This document shows positions 15,364-23,781 of a stretch of 40,280 nucleotides of DNA, one piece after another. The translations under genes were made by a program, and so were the position numbers. Source of the DNA: a virus; the IMG/VR virus record IMGVR_UViG_3300045282_000069, positions 1 through 40,280 of that record; one strand, given 5' to 3'. Within the stretch, counting starts at the first letter, position 1. Every line of letters begins with the position of its first letter. The notes beneath the pieces are model-generated. The model was not told where the DNA came from. It saw only the letters and a program-made list of their open reading frames with translations, and searched no databases.

Positions 15364-15771
15364 TTACGAGGTCGTGATTCCGTTCGGATCTGCGACCTTG
15401 AACGTCGCCGTCGTCTTGTACGGCTGGCCGCGTGCAGCCGACGGGTCGTACGTCCGCAGCTGGCAGTTGGCGTGATACGTCGTCCTGGTCGCGTCGATGA
15501 GCCCGTCGGGCTGCCACGACACCTGGACGATCGTTCGGTTCTGGTGGATCGGGAACATCAGCGCTTCCGTCTCCCTGGTGATGAACATCTCCCCAGTGAA
15601 GCCTTCCGCGCGGGTGCCCGACAACGTCTCGTCGACACCGGACACGCTGAAGCCTGAGACGTCGACGTCCTGGTCGTCCGACGTGAACCCGAACGAGTCG
15701 AACGCGTTGCTCATGTCGACACCGTCCACGGTGATGCGATCGTGGAGTGCCGTCTTCTTTGTGTACGTCAC
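15364..15771 (-). CDS. major tail (tube) protein
   Basis: This 135-residue beta-rich protein has FTSDDQDVDVSGFSVSGVDE, GFTGEMFITRETEALMFP and VQVSWQPDGLIDA, matching the compact tube folds of siphovirus major tail proteins. It lies directly before the frameshifted tail chaperone, as expected. It polymerises into the tail tube. The length is short but within the range of small tube proteins. Confidence 0.7.
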   Translation of the reverse strand: MTYTKKTALHDRITVDGVDMSNAFDSFGFTSDDQDVDVSGFSVSGVDETLSGTRAEGFTGEMFITRETEALMFPIHQNRTIVQVSWQPDGLIDATRTTYHANCQLRTYDPSAARGQPYKTTATFKVADPNGITTS

Positions 15772-16004
15772 TTGTTTCCTCCTCTCTCGGTGAGTGTGAC
15801 ATCAGCCGACGATGACGCCGGCCAATCCTCTGGGAGTCCGTACTGGCCCTCCGAAAGCTTCTGTTCCACCTCGGCGAGCACGACGACGTTGCCGCGGACG
15901 ATGCCGCGCTCGAGCGCCGGGTCAAGCCGCGTCACGAACCGTTCTCCCGGCTTGTGGCCGCGGTACTCACGTTGGCCTTGCACCTCCAGCAGGAGGTACT
16001 TCAC
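15768..16004 (-). CDS. hypothetical small protein before tail tube, 78 aa
   Basis: It starts at GTG 16004, overlapping the glycosyltransferase stop. The protein has a beta-rich start (KYLLLEVQGQREYRGHKPG) and a charged middle (NVVVLAEVEQKLSEG). It belongs positionally to the head-tail or tail module that the glycan island interrupts. No family is recognised. Confidence 0.5.
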   Translation of the reverse strand: MKYLLLEVQGQREYRGHKPGERFVTRLDPALERGIVRGNVVVLAEVEQKLSEGQYGLPEDWPASSSADVTLTERGGNK

Positions 16005-16783
16005 GCCGTGCTCCCGATTGCCTCTAGCTCGTCGATCGCGTCGATCCCGTAGTACGCCCGCATCTCCTCCAGCGCCTCCGTCGGGTAGAAGTCCGCGAGA
16101 GCCTCGAACGGGTCTTCCGGTGAATCTGCCCCGTGGATCGCAGTCACCTCTTTGTACGAGTTCAACTGGATGCCGGGCGTCTTCCAGTCGACGATCTGGC
16201 GTGTGTGCATGTGCCAATGCCTCACCTCCAGGTCGGGGTGGACACGGTTGAGGTTCGACAGGATCGACGTGTCGACGCCGCGCATCCTGTCCTCATCCGC
16301 CGGCCGGTAGTCGAGAGGCTCGAGCAGTTGCCGCGGAATGATCCTGATACCAGACCCACCCGCGTAGCCGATCTTCGGCGAGACAATCTCCCTGCCATCC
16401 TCGCGCACGAACGACATGTGCTGGAAACCGAAGATCTCGTTCTCGTACGGCAGCGGTTCGGTGAAGAGGCGATGGTCGAGCCAGTCGTCGGAGCCGCACG
16501 GCACGACGTAGTCGACTGGGGTCGGGTTGTAGCGCGGGTCGGTCGCCAACTGGATGCCGTCGTTGAACTTCGCCGACGTGTAGTCGTTGACGCGGACCAC
16601 CCAGCCGAACTTCAGGCCAACGACGTCCAGCTCCTCGAGCGAGTCGTGGTCGCTGACGACGACCGCGCTCGCGTCGACGCCATCCCCGTAGAGCGCGTCA
16701 CAGGTGCGTCGCAGTTGGCGCAGGCAGATTTTCGCGAGCGGTAGCCGACCGTGGACAGGGACCACGAACCAGAGCGTCTGCAT
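16001..16783 (-). CDS. glycosyltransferase, GT-A (family 2-like)
   Basis: This 260-residue protein begins with a Rossmann-type strand WFVVPVHGRLPLAKICLRQL, has VVVSDHDSLEEL, a family-2-like NDGIQLA segment, and a metal/sugar-nucleotide motif CGSDDWLDHRLF. Later acidic motifs (GVDTSILSNLNR) fit the acceptor side. It would transfer a sugar from a nucleotide donor to a phage or host target. It is the last gene of the island; ATG 16783 overlaps the deacetylase stop as TGATG. Confidence 0.75.
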   Translation of the reverse strand: MQTLWFVVPVHGRLPLAKICLRQLRRTCDALYGDGVDASAVVVSDHDSLEELDVVGLKFGWVVRVNDYTSAKFNDGIQLATDPRYNPTPVDYVVPCGSDDWLDHRLFTEPLPYENEIFGFQHMSFVREDGREIVSPKIGYAGGSGIRIIPRQLLEPLDYRPADEDRMRGVDTSILSNLNRVHPDLEVRHWHMHTRQIVDWKTPGIQLNSYKEVTAIHGADSPEDPFEALADFYPTEALEEMRAYYGIDAIDELEAIGSTA

Positions 16784-17604
16784 CACGCGAGCACCATCGG
16801 GAATGCGTTGCCCCACCAGTCGGGGTGGATGAGCATGTGAAGCTGCTTCGGATCCGTGTCCTTCTGTGGCACGTCCGCCGTCCTGCACCACCCGTCGAAA
16901 AGGGGAGCGGTCGTCCTCCAGTCCGGGTTCCACTTGCCACCCGAATCGCTGAACCGGAAGTAGAACGGCAGCGCGCAGAAGAGCGCCTCGTACTCCAAGC
17001 CGAAGTCCGCCATCGGCCGCGGCTGGATCAGAATGCTCGCCGCGCCACGGGTCACCTCACGGCTTCCTCCCTCGATGATCGTGTCGCCCACCTGTCCGCG
17101 ACGGCATTCGAGGAACTGCTCGTCGTTCGCGAACCAGCCCTCACCTTCGCCAGCCCCGTAACTGCAGAGACGGTCACCGTGACCCGCAGCTCCGACGACG
17201 TCATGGCCGAGCCCACGCAGACGCTCGAGCGCCTCCTCGAGGATCATGTCCGGGTCGCAACCCGTCCGCAGCGCTGTTGCGAGCGCGTTGACGTGAATGC
17301 CGATCTCATGGCCGTGCGACGCGATCTCCTCCAGGTAATCCTCAAACCCGTCCGCATCCCAGTAGAGCGAGTCGTGGAGAATGAAATAGCTGGAGCGGTA
17401 GCCGCGCTCTGCCTCCCACGCCGCCATGTGGGTGGCGATGACGAGCGACTGTGCGTTGTCGCAGTCGTGGCGCATCCCGATCACGTTCGGTGACCGTGCG
17501 CCGGCGACGACTTCACGGAGTGGAACGACCCGCTCGGCCTTCGACATGAAGAGCGTGTCAAGGTCTTCGAGGTCGTTCAAGTTGAACGGTGCGTTATCCC
17601 GCAT
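16783..17604 (-). CDS. NodB-like polysaccharide deacetylase
   Basis: This 273-residue protein carries the carbohydrate esterase pattern: MRHDCDNAQS (the first Asp motif) near residue 45 and SHGHEIGIHVNA, the HxxxH metal-binding motif, near residue 105. Such enzymes remove N-acetyl groups from amino sugars. It is encoded between two glycosyltransferases, overlapping the upstream one by 11 bases, suggesting that the island builds a deacetylated amino-sugar glycan. Activity depends on residues I cannot model. Confidence 0.7.
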   Translation of the reverse strand: MRDNAPFNLNDLEDLDTLFMSKAERVVPLREVVAGARSPNVIGMRHDCDNAQSLVIATHMAAWEAERGYRSSYFILHDSLYWDADGFEDYLEEIASHGHEIGIHVNALATALRTGCDPDMILEEALERLRGLGHDVVGAAGHGDRLCSYGAGEGEGWFANDEQFLECRRGQVGDTIIEGGSREVTRGAASILIQPRPMADFGLEYEALFCALPFYFRFSDSGGKWNPDWRTTAPLFDGWCRTADVPQKDTDPKQLHMLIHPDWWGNAFPMVLA

Positions 17605-18187
17605 CTCGCACCTCGCGCGCGCGGCGGATCGCCTCTGTCTTCAACGCGACGGCGTCGTCCATGTGCGCCATCCTGTTGTCGTTGTTGCCCCAGTCGAGTT
17701 CCTCGAAGCGGATGTCGAGCTGCTTCGTCGGAGAGATGACTCCGATGATCGTGTCCGACCAGAGGTGAAGGAAGTCGTCTGGCATCCATTTGGTCGTGTA
17801 CCGAGCGAGCGCGGACTCCCAGACCCAGAAGTCGGAGATCGACCCGGAGCCGGGGAAGACGAGATCGTCGTAGCCGTTCTCAATCCCCTGCCTGCGAGCA
17901 CCCTCTGACCATTCCCGCCACATGCAGCCAGTCAGCACACCGGGTTCGTAGGCGTTGAGAATCTGCCTCTGCTGCTTGGGCGAGTGGAGGATGTCGTCGT
18001 CCTGGCTGTAGATAGCCGTGTTCGACGCGCTGGCGGCGGCTGCGACACGGCCATAGGTCTTGAGATCTGGCAGCCTGCTGTTGTCGTAGACAATCACCTC
18101 GTCGAAGATGAGCGAGTCGAGCACGGGCTGAAGGTCGACGTCGCCGCGGGTCACGATCACGGCGGTCACCTCGTTAGGCGACAGCAT
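17594..18187 (-). CDS. glycosyltransferase, GT-A (family 2-like)
   Basis: This 197-residue protein starts VTAVIVTRGDVDLQPVLDS, a nucleotide-sugar Rossmann strand, and has a central SQDDDILHSPKQ (DxD-type metal motif) and FPGSGSISDFWVWESAL. A GT2-like enzyme adding one sugar is the best reading. It starts at ATG 18187, 14 bases inside the upstream glycosyltransferase. Confidence 0.7.
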   Translation of the reverse strand: MLSPNEVTAVIVTRGDVDLQPVLDSLIFDEVIVYDNSRLPDLKTYGRVAAAASASNTAIYSQDDDILHSPKQQRQILNAYEPGVLTGCMWREWSEGARRQGIENGYDDLVFPGSGSISDFWVWESALARYTTKWMPDDFLHLWSDTIIGVISPTKQLDIRFEELDWGNNDNRMAHMDDAVALKTEAIRRAREVRDAG

Positions 18188-18758
18188 GGGCCTCTCGCTC
18201 CGTCCTGGCCTGCGCGTGGCGGCGGTAGAGGAACCGTGGCCGATCGGCTGACGCGAACACCGCTCCGGCTTCGATGAGCCGTTCCCAGAGATCCGAGTCC
18301 TGGTGCTCGACATCTCGGAAACCACCGATGTGTCTGATCGCTTTGGCGCGGACGATCGACCCTGCGACGTACTGGTTGATCGGACCTCCCCACTGCGGCA
18401 GGTGGATCTCTCCGTCGGATCGCTTGTATCCCATCTGCACCACGTCAGACCCACGGTCATTGATGTCAGCCAGCGCACCGGGGAATGCGATGTCGTCGAT
18501 GTCGAGTTGCCACACCCATTTCGTCTTGACCTGCTCGAGCGCCGTATTGAGGTGGAACGCCTGCGGGTACTTCCAGCCGTGGCGGCGGCGGAACACCTCG
18601 ATGCAACCGTCGGTGAGGTGACGGTAGCGGTCGGTCGCGATCAGCACTTCGCGGGGAGCCGGCTCCAGTTTCTTCACGCTCGAGAGCCAGTCGCCGAGGA
18701 AGTCATCGTGGCTCGATCCGTACAGGCAACTGACGACGGTCACGTCGCTAGGCAGCAT
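18174..18758 (-). CDS. glycosyltransferase, GT-A (family 2)
   Basis: This 194-residue protein shows classic family-2 features: VTVVSCLYGSSHDDFLGDWL at the start, WVWQLDIDDIAFPGAL (DxDD donor motif), a GGF acceptor-loop segment and the QDSDLWERL acceptor motif. It overlaps the HNH gene end by 11 bases, as ATG 18758 lies before the HNH stop. It probably initiates or extends a short glycan. Confidence 0.75.
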   Translation of the reverse strand: MLPSDVTVVSCLYGSSHDDFLGDWLSSVKKLEPAPREVLIATDRYRHLTDGCIEVFRRRHGWKYPQAFHLNTALEQVKTKWVWQLDIDDIAFPGALADINDRGSDVVQMGYKRSDGEIHLPQWGGPINQYVAGSIVRAKAIRHIGGFRDVEHQDSDLWERLIEAGAVFASADRPRFLYRRHAQARTEREAHAVA

Positions 18759-19104
18759 TAGCCATCTTCCTGGCCCTGTATTTCGACGCTCTAATCGCAT
18801 CGCACTTCCTGCATACGCGACCATGACCCGGTCGCTCTCGTCCTCCGTCGAGCAAGTGACCGCGCACGCACCTCTCAACGCGAGCGCGTCTCCTGTTCTC
18901 TGCGTGAGTAACAGCCTCAAGATGGTCCGGGTTGAAACAGAGCTTGTTACGACAGAGATGGTCAATCTCAAGTCCCTGGGGAATATCTCCGCGAACGATC
19001 GCGTAGACGACGCGATGAACGTACTGAAGACCTCTACCAGAGAGGTAGACGGTGCCGTACCCAGCGCCTGCGGTAGCACCAGACCAAGTCCAACAGTCGC
19101 TCAC
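18748..19104 (-). CDS. HNH endonuclease, homing type
   Basis: This 118-residue protein starts at GTG 19104 (GTGA overlap). It has SDCWTWSGATAG, RGDIPQGLEIDHLCRNKLCF and NPDHLEAVTHAEN: the HNH core with His, Asn and His, and a later C-x2-C pair (RCVRGHLL..VCRKC). Members are homing nucleases that insert into late operons. It is inside the glycan island and of the same general type as the nuclease at 20712-21269. Confidence 0.8.
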   Translation of the reverse strand: MSDCWTWSGATAGAGYGTVYLSGRGLQYVHRVVYAIVRGDIPQGLEIDHLCRNKLCFNPDHLEAVTHAENRRRARVERCVRGHLLDGGRERPGHGRVCRKCDAIRASKYRARKMANAA

Positions 19105-19748
19105 AGCACCCACTCCACGTTGCCCTCCGCGAAACCGACTCGCGTCTTGTAAAAACGCAACCCCTCTCGTCCACTATCCCAGCGGTTGTAATAGAGGATC
19201 CCGCCGTGCCCAGCCTGATCATCGACCATGCCGGCGAAGAGCAGATACATGACATCGTCGCGGAGACGGTCGCCGTGGCCGAGGATCATGCTCACCATCG
19301 CGAGCTCGCTCGAGCGGTGCAACGTCATATAGGCGACTAGTGTCCGTCCGCTCAGGACGCCGTACGTGATCGTCCGGTGAGCGGCGCACGGATAGTCGGG
19401 TAGCTTGCCGCGCTCGACACGGTGCAGGTAGCCGTCGCTCATAGGCCTGCCCTGGCGGGTCGGCAGAGACGTGTTGATCGCATACATGTCGTCGGCGTAG
19501 AGGCTGTAGTCGACCTCGGCGAAGCGGTAGCCCATCCTCTCGCAACGGTCAGCGCGCTTTCTCGCCGTGCGATGCTCTGCTCGCCAGTCGATGAGAGTCT
19601 CCGGCGTCGGCATGATCGACGCGCCGACGCGGTACTTGCGGTCCATGACCGCCTTGTGCAGGTTCAGCGCAAACTCGAGGCAGCCGCCCGTGTTGCATTC
19701 ACCGATCAACTCGACCGGCTGCGCGAGCACTTCGACTTCAGGCATCAC
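19101..19748 (-). CDS. GNAT-like acyltransferase
   Basis: This 215-residue protein starts at GTG 19748 (or ATG 19745). Its C-terminal half has strand-turn patterns (YMTLHRSSELAMVSMILGHG; DDVMYLLFAGMVDDQAGHG; YNRWDSGREGLRFYKTRVGF) resembling GNAT/FemAB-like acyltransferases. It would acylate an amino sugar or amine, complementing the deacetylase. It is coupled to the methyltransferase-like gene upstream. Confidence 0.6.
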   Translation of the reverse strand: MMPEVEVLAQPVELIGECNTGGCLEFALNLHKAVMDRKYRVGASIMPTPETLIDWRAEHRTARKRADRCERMGYRFAEVDYSLYADDMYAINTSLPTRQGRPMSDGYLHRVERGKLPDYPCAAHRTITYGVLSGRTLVAYMTLHRSSELAMVSMILGHGDRLRDDVMYLLFAGMVDDQAGHGGILYYNRWDSGREGLRFYKTRVGFAEGNVEWVL

Positions 19749-20238
19749 GCGTCATCACCAGCCAGTCGACTCTCTCGTTCCGCGGGAAGAACGACATCGT
19801 CCAACCCTCGGGCGCGTACAGCTGCATGTTGCGCTTGTCGCTAGTCACTGTGAGCGTCAGCATCTTCCGCGCGACCATCGTCCACAGGTAGAACGTGTCC
19901 CAGGCACGGTCGGCGGCGTCACCCATGAACGGGTCAACCGAGACAACATCCCATTCGCGATCTGCGTTCACAGCGCGCGCGGCGAACTCCCACGCGTCAT
20001 CGACATGGAACGCATGACCTTGAGGCATCAGCGACGCCATCTCGAAGAGCTTGTCACGGTCGGTGTCGACGAAGTCGATGGTGAGGCCGGCGCGAATCAG
20101 ATGGATGCCGTCGTTCCAGCCCCAGAAGCCGGCAGCGAACAGCGACAGGGCTGTGCCTCCGTCCTTCGGCAACAGGAATGACGGGTACACCTGCGCCGCA
20201 CGATTCAGTTCGTCGAAGCCGGCAGGCTTGACGATCAA
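19738..20238 (-). CDS. methyltransferase-fold protein (class I SAM-like)
   Basis: This 166-residue protein starts at TTG 20238, overlapping the previous stop as TTGA. Its Rossmann pattern includes GLTIDFVDTDRDKLFEMASL (acidic end of strand 2), WDVVSVDPFMGDAADRAWD and MLTLTVTSDKR. The nucleotide-binding glycine loop is not classical (GFWGWNDGI), so methyl transfer is likely but unproved. It heads the glycan island. Confidence 0.55.
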   Translation of the reverse strand: MIVKPAGFDELNRAAQVYPSFLLPKDGGTALSLFAAGFWGWNDGIHLIRAGLTIDFVDTDRDKLFEMASLMPQGHAFHVDDAWEFAARAVNADREWDVVSVDPFMGDAADRAWDTFYLWTMVARKMLTLTVTSDKRNMQLYAPEGWTMSFFPRNERVDWLVMTRDA

Positions 20239-20693
20239 CTGGTCGCCTTCGTGACGACGATCTGGAGTAGCGAACCGAGAAAGAACCCGTCGCCGTTGAC
20301 GTCGGTGAAGTCCGTGTAGCCGGACCAGGGGAACCCATCGTTCCACTTGATGTCCTGGGCCCAGCCGCCGAGCGTGTGGTCGGAGTCGAGCGCCTTGATG
20401 ATCGACAGGTCGTCTTCGTCGTCCATCAGCGCGAGCAGGAGATCTTCACCCGAGTAGAGGTCTGCCGTTGAAACGCGGACGCGGAGGGTGATGGGGATGC
20501 CGCCGTAGAGGTCGGCGAACGCGGCCAGTCCAGCCTCAAGCCCGGTCGGGTTGGCGAGGAGCATGTCGATCGCCGGCGTCTCCGCCACCGAGAAGGCGCG
20601 CGGCTCGATGTGCAGCACGACAGGCGCGGACGGCTGAAGCTCGTTCTCGAGTTGTGCGGCCATGGCGTCCATGACCTGAGCGATGGTCGCCAT
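20235..20693 (-). CDS. tail terminator-like / minor tail protein
   Basis: This 152-residue protein (MATIAQVMDAMAAQLENEL through VVTKATS) has an N-terminal helix and several beta strands with a GDGFF segment, like the gpU-type tail terminator that closes the tail at the neck. It lies after the connector and the HNH insertion. Start ATG 20693. Confidence 0.55.
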   Translation of the reverse strand: MATIAQVMDAMAAQLENELQPSAPVVLHIEPRAFSVAETPAIDMLLANPTGLEAGLAAFADLYGGIPITLRVRVSTADLYSGEDLLLALMDDEDDLSIIKALDSDHTLGGWAQDIKWNDGFPWSGYTDFTDVNGDGFFLGSLLQIVVTKATS

Positions 20694-20711
20694 CGCGGCT
20701 AGGACGCGCCC

Positions 20712-21269
20712 CTAGATGTGACGCCACGCCTTCCGAGTGACGATGGCACCAATGAGACTGACGCTGACCTTGTACCGAGCGGCAAGTTCCGCCTGAGTGA
20801 CTTTCCCGATGGCGTACTCACTGCGGATGCAGACGGCCTGAGCCTCAGAGAGTTTCGCTTGATGGTTCTTGCTACCAGGAAGACGTCGTCCTTTACGTGA
20901 TGCGTCCGCGGCGTTGTCGGCTGGCGTGCCAAGACTGAGATGCGCTGGGTTGACGCAACGGGGCGTGTCACATGAGTGCATGACAACCAGCCCCTCTGGG
21001 ATGTCGCCCTTGACGAGCATGTATGCGAGTCTGTGCGCAGCGACCTGCTTGCCGCCATAGCGCCAAGCGCCGTAGCCGTCACTGCGGCATCCCCCCATCC
21101 ATAACCAGCACCCGCTTGAGCGTTGAGAGACACGCATCCAAAACCGCGCGATCTGAGTCTTGTCCTTTTCGTGTTCCGCTGAGCCGGTCGTGCGCCAACG
21201 CTGGTAGTGCTTCGGACACCAGCCGCGCGCACGCACCTGCTGATTGCAGCCCTCGACGGAGCATTCCAT
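20712..21269 (-). CDS. HNH homing endonuclease with zinc and HTH parts
   Basis: This 185-residue protein starts at ATG 21269 as a separate insertion. An N-terminal zinc-like motif (MECSVEGCNQQ and WCPKHYQRW, residues 1-24) is followed by the HNH core (GCWLWMGGCRSDGYG, AHRLAYMLVKGDIPEG, CDTPRCVNPAHLSLG) and a C-terminal helix-turn-helix (SEAQAVCIRSEYAIG; TQAELAARYKVSVSLIG). It sits between connector and tail terminator genes, a typical homing-nuclease site. Confidence 0.85.
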   Translation of the reverse strand: MECSVEGCNQQVRARGWCPKHYQRWRTTGSAEHEKDKTQIARFWMRVSQRSSGCWLWMGGCRSDGYGAWRYGGKQVAAHRLAYMLVKGDIPEGLVVMHSCDTPRCVNPAHLSLGTPADNAADASRKGRRLPGSKNHQAKLSEAQAVCIRSEYAIGKVTQAELAARYKVSVSLIGAIVTRKAWRHI

Positions 21270-21298
21270 GTTTCCATGCTATCACCCTCATCAGTTCT

Positions 21299-21934
21299 TC
21301 ACGCAATTCCCCACTGCTCCTTGAGCGGCGCGAGCCGCTGCGCGTACCGTTCCCATGAGTACCGGCCGAACGTCGTCGGCACCGACTCGTCGACGACGCC
21401 GAGGATCCCCGGCGCGGACTCCGTGTGTCGCCACAGATCACAAGCTCGGTCTAGGCAGACCGTCTTCGCGAGATCCAACTTCCACGTTTCGAGCGCTGTC
21501 GTGCTGCTCCGGTCGATCTCCGCGTCGATCTCGCCGGACGCCGTCAGGATGACACGGTTCGCAGCGGTGATCTGGTCTGCCGTGGGCTGCCGCACCTTGA
21601 GGATGCGGAACAGCTCGTCAGTGTCGATGTAGGCGACAACGGGCGGCGCGTCGGTTGGCGTGTTCTGGACTGGCTGTGTCGGCTCGCTCAGATTGAGGCT
21701 GGCGTCGACGAACGAGATGCGATACCACTGGTCTGTCGCCGTCCCGTTCTCCGTCGTGAACGACCTGGCCTGCGGATCAGTCGGGTCGACGTCGAGCGGC
21801 GACAGTGCGAGCGTGTCGATGATCGCCCATGTGCCGCTGCTCGAAGCTGCCTCCTCGATCTGCACATGCGTCCACGGGAGTGCGTCGAAGCGTTGCGGCG
21901 GCGTGTAGCTGACGAAGCTGACGATCTGGGTCAT
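21299..21934 (-). CDS. head-tail connector protein with Ig-like N-terminus
   Basis: This 211-residue protein starts ATG 21934, overlapping the repeat protein stop. The first ~95 residues form a fibronectin-like beta domain (FDALPWTHVQIEEAASSSG, WYRISFVDASLNLSE); the rest (AYIDTDELFRILKVRQPTAD through SWERYAQRLAPLKEQWG) resembles the gp6/gp15-type head-tail adaptor. It would bridge portal and tail. Confidence 0.65.
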   Translation of the reverse strand: MTQIVSFVSYTPPQRFDALPWTHVQIEEAASSSGTWAIIDTLALSPLDVDPTDPQARSFTTENGTATDQWYRISFVDASLNLSEPTQPVQNTPTDAPPVVAYIDTDELFRILKVRQPTADQITAANRVILTASGEIDAEIDRSSTTALETWKLDLAKTVCLDRACDLWRHTESAPGILGVVDESVPTTFGRYSWERYAQRLAPLKEQWGIA

Positions 21935-22905
21935 CCGACCAGGCTCCCTTCACGCGTTTCGGCGAGTCGACCACTCAACGCCTCGACCATATCGCCTTCA
22001 ATCGTCTCGCTGATGAATCCTGCCGGTCCCGCCGGATATGACTTCGGGATCGCCTCGCCTGACGTTGTGAGTGCAAGGTGAAAGTTGAGATGTGCGGCGT
22101 CACGGAAGTTGGCGTTGGCGGTGGTGACGATCGTGAGGATGAGGTTCTGTGCCGCAGCCCCGAACGTCGCCTTCCTGCCGGCGGTCGTGAACGTGACAGT
22201 CTCATGGAGGGATGCAGCACCGATCGCTGTCCGTACGGCTGCCGCATGGTTCGTGACGACGAGGCTGAACGCTGCCGCGCCAAAGATGGGGAGCTTTCCA
22301 ACGACACCGGCCGCGGTGAACGTCAACGTCTCCGGTCTGGAGGCCGCACCGAACGTCGTCCGCGTGCCAGCGGTGCTGATCGTGAGCGTCTCGGCTCGAG
22401 CAGCAGAGCCGAACGTGGTGCGGACACCAGCCGCTACGAACGTGATCGTCTCACCACGCGCCGCAGATCCGGTGGTCGCCTTGAACCCGGCGGTCGTAAT
22501 CGTCAGCGTTTCCGGTCTTGTCGCTGCCCCGATTGCGGTCCGGACCGCAGACGTCGTGATCGTCAGCGTCTCGCTCCTAGCAGCTGCTCCGATCGCCGTG
22601 CGCGTAGCCGCTGTGGTGATCGTCAGCGTCTCGGCACGCGTCGCCGCGCCGAACGTCTTGCGCACACCCGACGTCGTGATGGTGATCGTCTCGCCGCGTG
22701 CTGCAGCACCCTGCGCATTCCGGACGCCCGCTGTGGTGATCGTCAGTGTTTCGGATCGCATGGCGGATCCGAAAGCCTTCCGCGTGCCAGCGGCGGCTGT
22801 CGTGTACGTGAGGTTGAAGGCTGCAGCGCCGGTCTGTGACCCGTGAGTAGTTCCGGCGTAAGCTTCTCCGAAGTACGGCCAGGCGAAGGCGTTAGAACCG
22901 AACAT
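21931..22905 (-). CDS. 20-residue tandem-repeat virion protein
   Basis: This 324-residue protein starts MFGSNAFAWPYFGEAY, an N-terminal form seen in actinophage structural proteins. From about residue 25 to 285 it contains about a dozen 20-residue units of the kind SETLTITTAGVRKTFGAA, with TLTITT strands at fixed spacing, then a divergent unit (GKLPIFGAAAFSLVVT) and a charged C-terminus. A beta-solenoid with stacked TxT strands is the likely fold. It lies between capsid and connector genes, so a head fibre or decoration is the best guess. Confidence 0.7.
   Translation of the reverse strand: MFGSNAFAWPYFGEAYAGTTHGSQTGAAAFNLTYTTAAAGTRKAFGSAMRSETLTITTAGVRNAQGAAARGETITITTSGVRKTFGAATRAETLTITTAATRTAIGAAARSETLTITTSAVRTAIGAATRPETLTITTAGFKATTGSAARGETITFVAAGVRTTFGSAARAETLTISTAGTRTTFGAASRPETLTFTAAGVVGKLPIFGAAAFSLVVTNHAAAVRTAIGAASLHETVTFTTAGRKATFGAAAQNLILTIVTTANANFRDAAHLNFHLALTTSGEAIPKSYPAGPAGFISETIEGDMVEALSGRLAETREGSLVG
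22100..22820 (-). repeat. 60-bp tandem repeats inside the repeat-protein gene
   Basis: Units recur at an exact 60-bp interval; the segment that begins near 22321 recurs at 22381, 22441, 22501, 22561, 22621, 22681 and 22741 with variation. Each encodes one 20-residue unit. Variation is mostly at third positions and a few residues, implying old duplication with divergence and selection on the protein. Confidence 0.85.
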
Positions 22906-23115
22906 CTAGCTGACCGGTCCCCCCGGTATCGCGATCCCGGTTAGCGCCTCAACGAGCGCGCGGCGCGCGTCGTCGTCGACTGGAAGCGCCAGCATCATCG
23001 GGCCCATCAGCAGAACGGTGTTCCCGTTCGCCTCCTTGGTGACTCGGAGAGGCATGTTGCTCAGGGCGATGACCGGAATCTGGACTTCGACGGCATGTCC
23101 GTTCGGAGATTCCAT
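22906..23115 (-). CDS. hypothetical protein, 69 aa
   Basis: This small beta-rich protein (HAVEVQIPVIALSNMPLRV) with a hydrophobic middle (TVLLMGPMMLALPV) and a helical end lies between two appendage genes. It starts at ATG 23115, one base after the previous stop. No family is recognised; virion accessory by context. Confidence 0.5.
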   Translation of the reverse strand: MESPNGHAVEVQIPVIALSNMPLRVTKEANGNTVLLMGPMMLALPVDDDARRALVEALTGIAIPGGPVS

Positions 23116-23769
23116 TTACGACGTCAGCTCAGCGCTGGACATGACGTTGGTGCCGGCGAATGACGCACCGCCGTTGAAGCTGACACCGATGATGTTCGAC
23201 GTCGTCGAGTCGAATCCGGACGATGCAACGGGAACAGCCTGATACCCCGCCGTGCCTGCCGAGGTCAGACCCGTGGATGCGAGCTGGTGCTTGAGTTCGC
23301 TGACGCCGGCGATGACGGCAGCCGTGCTCGCTCCGACGCTGCGGAACTCGACGGTGATCGTGAAGACTCCCGTGTCGGCTGCGCCCGTCCCGGCCGTATG
23401 CGTGAACGTGAGGATCGCGGCGTCGGACGTGGTGCCTCCGGTGCCCATCCGGACGATCACGATCGGCGTTGCGGTCCCAGCTGACGTCTTGACCATGTCG
23501 AACGTGGCGACGTAGACCATTCCTGCTTTCCATGAGCCGACGGTGCCGATGTTGATCGACGATCCAGATATGTACGTGTCCGCTGCGAAGCCGCCGCCGA
23601 CGGCCGCGGTTGCAGCACCTGACCAGCCGCCGCCGAGCCTGGTTACTTTCCCGTTCTCGTCGATGAACGCGGGGTTGGCAGGCGAGAGCGTGCTCGAGTA
23701 GAACACCTCGCCTTTGTTCGCTGCCGGTGTAGCTGGCGTCGCGATCTTGTTGAAGCGCAGACGACTCAC
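23116..23769 (-). CDS. fibre or head-decoration protein (beta-rich)
   Basis: This 217-residue protein starts with RLRFNKIATPATPAANKGEV, a phage appendage N-terminal form that attaches to a capsid or baseplate, and continues with a Gly/Ala/Thr-rich beta domain (TAAVGGGFAADTYISG; VVIRMGTGG-like strands). It is in the block between capsid and connector. A trimeric fibre is likely, by resemblance. Confidence 0.55.
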   Translation of the reverse strand: MSRLRFNKIATPATPAANKGEVFYSSTLSPANPAFIDENGKVTRLGGGWSGAATAAVGGGFAADTYISGSSINIGTVGSWKAGMVYVATFDMVKTSAGTATPIVIVRMGTGGTTSDAAILTFTHTAGTGAADTGVFTITVEFRSVGASTAAVIAGVSELKHQLASTGLTSAGTAGYQAVPVASSGFDSTTSNIIGVSFNGGASFAGTNVMSSAELTS

Positions 23770-23781
23770 AATGAACCTCCC

